Part shown: positions 58,966 to 64,000 of the stretch, in pieces | Numbering within the stretch: the first letter of the stretch is position 1 | Layout: each line of letters opens with the position of its first letter | Assembly: GCA_921293015.1 (NCBI GenBank) | Contig: OV121081.1 | Location: 28,523,158-28,587,157, forward strand | Direction of reading: 5' to 3' | DNA length: 64,000 nt | Source: Phorcus lineatus | Lineage: Eukaryota > Mollusca > Gastropoda > Trochida > Trochidae | Notes under the pieces: generated by a model | What the model saw: only the letters and a program-made list of their open reading frames with translations | What the model was told of the DNA's origin: nothing | Databases searched by the model: none | Program-made: the position numbers and the translations under genes

Positions 58966-59159
58966 AATGTCGTAGGCTTCCGAAAGTTTTAAGAATGGCT
59001 ATTGCTATTCGTCTCCTGGAAATTACCGTTATATAAATACGTCAATAATGTAAATCAACGTGAGTGTGTCTTGATCGCTCACTTTAATCAATGTAGATTT
59101 TTAATGTATGGCTCTCAATAGCACGTTGCAATGTTACAAGACACAGGAACATTGCTGTC
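58966..59159. other. Short intergenic stretch
   Basis: Nothing specific is visible. Confidence 0.45.
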
Positions 59160-59385
59160 TTTACAATGGTGTGTTGTTGAAACTTTGTATCGCTGACTTT
59201 TAAAGAGTGTATTATTCAAACTTTGTATCGCTGAATTTCCAATGGTGCATTATTCAAACTTTGTATCGCTGACTTTTAAAGGGTGAAATATTCAAACTCT
59301 GTATCGCTGCCTTTTAAATAGTGTATTAATCAAACTTTGTATCGCTTCATTTTTAATGGCGTATCATTCAAACTTTGTTCATACC
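59160..59385 (+). repeat. 38 bp tandem repeat
   Basis: AAACTTTGTATCGCTG (or one-base variants) starts at 59180, 59218, 59256, 59294, 59332 and 59370, an exact 38 bp step. The rest of the unit alternates between CTTTTAAAGAGTGTATTATT-like and ATTTCCAATGGTGCATTATT-like versions. Confidence 0.97.
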
Positions 59386-59985
59386 TTCATGGCAATTCGG
59401 AAATGTTACTCATAATTCATATCTGTATCTCAAAGCTATGTTTCAAAGTAATAGCAAGTGCATCATCTCTTATGTGATTATTTCAAATATAAGGTCACAA
59501 AATATTTTTATAACTTAAATATATGATAAATACTAATTCTATTAAATGACAAATTAAAATTTTATCTCTTGTTCTTTCTCTTTTTTCATTGTTCTCTGAT
59601 GTCGATATCTGACAATCTCAAATATTTAAACTTCTGAAAAAAACGGAAATTTGTCATTTGTGCTTTAAACTACTTAATCTTTTTCATCTGTAAATATGTT
59701 TTGTTTGTATTAGTAGACATAATACAACATAAACTTAATAACAGATCCTATAAAGCACCTTCATTCAATTACGTTAATCGAAATGTTCCTGTATCAAACA
59801 GTAGAGGGCGTTAGATTAAATGGAATGATAAACAATGGTAGGGTTCAATACAAGGTGCCTTATCACAACGCTTACTCTTATGCGACAGTTTATCTAAGAC
59901 CACAAAGTGTATATTTTTATTTTTTTCATTGAAACGCCCACGAATTAAACCATGAGGAAATGAATATTAATTATGGAACGCAAAT
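59386..59985. other. Intergenic, no gene seen
   Basis: AT-rich, no supported exon. Confidence 0.5.
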
Positions 59986-59998
59986 TCGTTTACAAAAG

Positions 59999-60271
59999 AG
60001 GTGAGGTGTTTTCGGGTTTACTGCCGCTTTCGTGAGTTTTTCACTTATATCGCGGCTGCTAGTAACATTGTATGGAGAAAGACTGCAACACCGTTGCTGT
60101 GAACCCATGAGCATCTGCTGGAACTAGCGAACCATGGGTAATACAGCGCTGAAATTCAATGTAGCATTGCACCCAAACCTTACTTCCAGCGGTACAGTTT
60201 TCTATTTCAGATTGAGTTGCCGAACCCCTGGCGGGATTCGAACCACAGACCTCTTAATCCGTAGCTCGACC
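59999..60271 (-). mobile_element. tRNA-derived SINE (family A), copy 3
   Basis: Minus-strand copy with the body of copies 1 and 2 (GGTTCGAATCCCGCCAGG, GGTTTGGGTGCAATGCTACA, CCATGGTTCGCTAGTTCC, CACCTCACCTC). It keeps about 27 bp before the B box (GAGCTACGGATTAAGAGGTC), so it reaches further into the tRNA part than the other copies. Target duplication: tcgtttacaaaag at 59986-59998 and, with one extra T, 60272-60285. The plus-strand frame 60134-60415 is a shadow. Confidence 0.9.
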
Positions 60272-60285
60272 TCGTTTTACAAAAG

Positions 60286-61128
60286 GCGTATTCTGGATAT
60301 ATACACAAATGTAAGCAGTGAACCATTTACATTAACTGAAAAACAAGCACTTACATACACATTCACATACCGTAAAATGAGTTCATCCATTTACACACAC
60401 TACAACTTAAAGTAGCAAAAATGCAAGCACTCAACACAACGTCATATATATTAACAAAAATGCAAGCGTTCAACACATCATATACAGCAAAAGAAATTCA
60501 AGCACATTATCAGAAATTATGGACGTTCACATAACGTCATTTTAGTAACATCATATCAAACAAGTACACACACTATATTACATTGTAAAAAAAGACCTCA
60601 AACTTATATAAATTTATCATTTCAAATAATTATATTTCTCATATCAAGATAAGCTCTGGACACAAAGATATCTATTAAACCTGGAAAAATTGGTCTCAAA
60701 ATATTGAAATGAATTAATGTTATTAAGTCAAAATCCATTGCCGCTTTCAAAAGATCATTTTTCCATCTCGAATTCCTTATTAACCATGGTGGAGAGATAC
60801 AGCCTTTTACCTAATAGATAGTTAAATAAAACATGTAACAGCAATATGTAACGCATTACATTATGGGGAAACTCAATGGGTTGTCGGCCAGAGAAGTCAG
60901 ACGTTGCCAATGCCGTTATAAGAGTTTTAACGTGAAGTACTGATCATTTGTTTAACGTGAAATTTTCATTCTCATCTGTCCAGGAATTACAAGCAAAGAA
61001 AAATCCGACGCGACTGGCACGAGCCAATTATTTAATGAAAGTTTTGAAAGCAAAGAAAAGTACAGTGTTGCATTAATATACCGCCATGTGATTTTCAATT
61101 CTGCAAATATGTAAAGATAAAACAAAAG
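60286..61128. other. Intergenic, no gene seen
   Basis: AT-rich. Near 60420-60550, AAAAATGCAAGC and CAACACATCATATA-like strings recur a few times at irregular spacing. Confidence 0.5.
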
Positions 61129-61235
61129 ATTTTCATTGAAAATTATACATATATTTATTCTATGATTTTTATTGAAAACTATACATATTTTTATTCTATG
61201 ATTTTTATTGAAAACTTTTATTATTTTTATATTTT
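61129..61235 (+). repeat. 36 bp tandem repeat
   Basis: ATTGAAAA at 61135, 61171 and 61207; the unit is TTTTTATTGAAAACTATACA followed by TATTTTTATTCTATGA. Confidence 0.9.
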
Positions 61236-61556
61236 TGATTCATATCAGCAAGGTCTCCATTGCACATATCGAAGTCGAACACAGTGTCATGCAATACCGT
61301 CTTAGCGCTTTACCAGTGAATTATGATTACGCTGTATGGTGCCCGCGATGAAGAATTAATTCATTGCTTATCACGGACTAGGAACTTCATCGCCATCTTC
61401 GTTGTATGCACACGTGTCCACTCAAATCTAATTGTGTTATGATTTCATATCTCTTACAGCTATTGATATCTTTTAATCAATGAAGCATTGCCTTTGTAGT
61501 GTTGGCAATGAAAGCAGTCCAAATTAGGTTCAGTAGTGTAATTGACTTTACATATA

Positions 61557-61845
61557 CCTGAAAAAAAGTATTGCAACGCATTTTTTTTCCCGACATCCAC
61601 CTTTACTTATCAATTATTGCTGTTACATGAAAACCAATACGACTATGAACTCTTACAAGATTTACGTCGATGAGATGTTTTCGAGTGATAAACTGGGTCA
61701 CTATTTAAAGGTCGATTTTGATATAATTAGACATGGTTTAACCTTGAACAAATACCTTGATATGAATTAGATCCTTATCAATCGATAATCATTTATTATG
61801 AGGAGTGTCATAGAAAAAACAGCTGTTGCAATACTTTTTTCCAGG
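61557..61845. mobile_element. Tc1/mariner-type MITE
   Basis: Flanked by TA (61555-61556 and 61846-61847). Inverted ends CCTGAAAAAAAGTATTGCAA (left) and CCTGGAAAAAAGTATTGCAA (right, read inward) match at 19 of 20 bases. It is 289 bp with no transposase. The termini differ from those of the Tc1 element at 5734, so it depends on another family. Confidence 0.87.
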
Positions 61846-61847
61846 TA

Positions 61848-62734
61848 GATAAAAAAAATGGAAAAGATGCGAGTTATTTGGATTGATGAGAGCCAAAATA
61901 ACATAGTTTATTTCGAAACGTCTCTTTTCAATCAAAAATCCCGACCTGTTTGTTGCTACTATGCTGAACTGAAAAATACATTAAATTTAGCAATGACATT
62001 GATCGACAAAATAGCACCATTCATAAAGTTTGCCATATTTTACTCCAACAACAAATTCAGTAACTTAAAGCAATCCAATGCTGCAAAACGATAAACAATG
62101 GCTGGTAACCTGTGTTTAGGCGGGAGGGGGGGGGGGGGGGGGTACGTTAGTACCAATTCTCAATGCGTGTTCTTTGAAAGGAGATATCATCGTTATCAAG
62201 CATCCTTGCCGCTCATGTTTAGTTTTTATGGAAGATAATTCCTTATGAGGGTTGCTTTATGAGAACTTCAATCGCAATTTGCAAGGTTGTAGTCATAGAA
62301 ATCCCTTCACACCACGTAATGGTTGATTTTATCACTAGCAATCTCTTTTGAGAAGAATTTCACGATTTGTACGAAATCAGCCGTTTTGCTAAATCGAAAT
62401 CGTGATTGTTAATACGAAATATCTTTGTTTCATAACATAAATTTCATATATGAATGTAGGCGTTCCATCACGCTCAATAAAAGCGTGAAAGGCGAATAGT
62501 AATACTGCTTGTAGTAGTAATATTTTAATTAGTAGTAGACGTGGGTGAAGTAGTAGCAGTAGTCGTATCAGAAAGTACCATTGTGTGGAGATATGAGTGC
62601 CTCCGTGACCCGAAAATATACACCAGCGGAATCATTAATGTACCCAACAGGTGCAACAAAGATGAACAATTCAAAGGGCAAAGTTAAGGCGAAACTTCGG
62701 TCTTGTTGTCAACAATATTCCAGTTTTTAAACAC
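61848..62734. other. Intergenic with a poly-G run
   Basis: Contains 17 consecutive G at 62126-62142 and short TAGTAG runs at 62508-62565. The frame 61858-62094 starts next to the MITE end and has no recognisable domain. Confidence 0.55.
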
Positions 62735-62968
62735 GTGGATGACAATCATCCAAAAGAGAGTGGTCAGATCAGGGATTTAGTCTGGGATCTACCCCTCGAC
62801 CTGTCCAGCTTGGGTGCTCCTAACAGGAGCATAAAAGCGCTGACTATCATAGCTCTCGGGGTCTCTGAAGCACGCAAATCACCACACCACGGCAAGGTAT
62901 TGAGTCAAGTGTTGGTACAGCGATTGAAACGATCATCGAATGTGGTGAAGTCAGTCGGGCTTATGTAA
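62735..62968 (+). repeat. Probable dispersed-repeat fragment
   Basis: A GC-richer island that translates to DLVWDLPLDLSSLG and later IALGVSEARKSPHHGKV. I recall near-identical peptides scattered in predicted proteins of marine invertebrates, which would fit a mobile-element piece more than a gene. The frame has no ATG-led context or splice support. The family is not identified. Confidence 0.35.
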
Positions 62969-64000
62969 AGAATGAATGCTACACAGTTCGCATAAAGAAA
63001 TAATGTATACAGGGGTGATCAAAACTGGGACACCCTCGCATTGATGACAACATTCATGCTATTCCTTACTATTATTCTACATATAATGCTTATGTTTATA
63101 TATTGTATCACATTGTCGCTACTTAAAAATTCAGGAAAATAGCATTAGTATGTTCTTTTTATGCTTATTTACAAATACAGAACTTACATTGTTTGTGTGG
63201 ATATTTTTTAAAAGACAGAATTTTTATCAATAGCATATTTGATGATAGAAGATGACAAATTTGGAATTCAGTGATCAAGTATTTTTAGTTTTACTTCCCT
63301 CAGCTGTCGATAAGGAAAAAAGGAAACGTATGATTCGAAAGAAGAATATTTGAAATGTCCATTTCTGTCATACTTTTGATCTACGAGGCGACGAACGGAC
63401 TAACACTCCTAAGAATCTATGTCAGATCAAAGACACTTTGGGTCATGCTGACAGTGACATTCTCTACCAACAGATATGACACCAGTTAATGCTTCAAATT
63501 TAGCTGTGCAATTGGCTTCGTTGTTTCAAATTGAGCTGTGTTATGTTTCACTCACAACTGAGATTGAAAGTAATTATACGAGACACTAATCAAATCCAGC
63601 GTTGTGTCATTTGGGCAGGATTGTGAATGAAAACCGGTATGTGACAACAAAATCAAACTGATTTGATTCTTTACCTGGCCAGATTCTCTGCAAATTACGT
63701 CACGTAGAAGCTAGCTAACGATTCACACTTCAGTGCTTTCGCTGTTCCAATTACACAATGCTGTCATTAAGAGATTGATGTGTTATAAATGTAAACATTT
63801 TTTTCTTCGATTTTCATAGCACATTGTATGTTTTCCCGTGAGAGTTAGATATTTTCTAAAAGACATTTAATATAATTGTGTGCGTTTTTTAAGAAATGGA
63901 AGGAATTACTCGAGTTGCCAATGGTTAAAGAATATTACAGCGATGGTACTTTTTTTTTAAATGAATATAATATTTGTGTTTCCTTAGAGCATGATGTTGG
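62969..64000. other. Intergenic, no gene seen
   Basis: AT-rich to the window end; no exon, element or RNA gene is recognised. Confidence 0.5.

Overview
This is a non-bacterial, AT-rich (about two-thirds A+T by eye), intron-bearing animal genome window dominated by repeats. A mollusc, most likely a gastropod, is the best guess. The clues are a dispersed repeat with the AGCTCATCTGG / CCGTCCGTCCGT signature familiar from molluscan genomes (49378-49800), a tRNA-derived SINE with three copies, a tail of the form TGGCT(A/G)AAATATTGCC, and a molluscan-type peptide GPCR. The organism call is inference.

Only one protein-coding gene is clear: a class A (rhodopsin-like) neuropeptide-type GPCR on the minus strand. 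Its whole 7TM region lies in one exon (32505-33620) that opens at a textbook 3' splice site. A promoter-like segment with CRE and CCAAT boxes, followed by a short open reading frame ending in a GC-type splice donor (45976-46207), is a candidate first exon 12.4 kb upstream in matching phase.

From 0 to 43 kb the DNA is not unique. Collinear, same-strand blocks recur at several places, which I read as an old tandem array of units roughly 5-10 kb long, cut up by later insertions. The clearest pairs are 21.2-23.6 kb with 27.9-30.5 kb and 23.8-26.3 kb with 38.1-43.3 kb. In the second copy a 7.6 kb block carrying the GPCR exon separates the two halves; in the first copy the halves are adjacent.

Mobile DNA is dense: a 1351 bp Tc1 element with intact ends but a doubly broken transposase (5734-7084), a TIR element with perfect target duplication (3786-4194), a hAT-type MITE (8768-9193), a TTAA-type MITE (58693-58961), a Tc1-type MITE (61557-61845), another TIR element (57299-57683), a 5'-truncated LINE flanked by an exact 72 bp duplication (35845-37138), a mariner relic (37250-37830), a Tc1 relic (55160-55480), a LINE 3' fragment (51947-52280) and several tRNA-derived SINEs.

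The 47-62 kb part is rich in tandem repeats: a 58 bp satellite of at least 21 units with diverged edge monomers, and arrays with periods of 19, 36, 38, 107, about 180 and 188 bp, plus long TAG, TA, C and G runs. Long open frames over the 58 bp and TAG arrays are repeat artefacts. I found no rRNA, no intact tRNA gene, no CRISPR array and no prokaryote-style operon.
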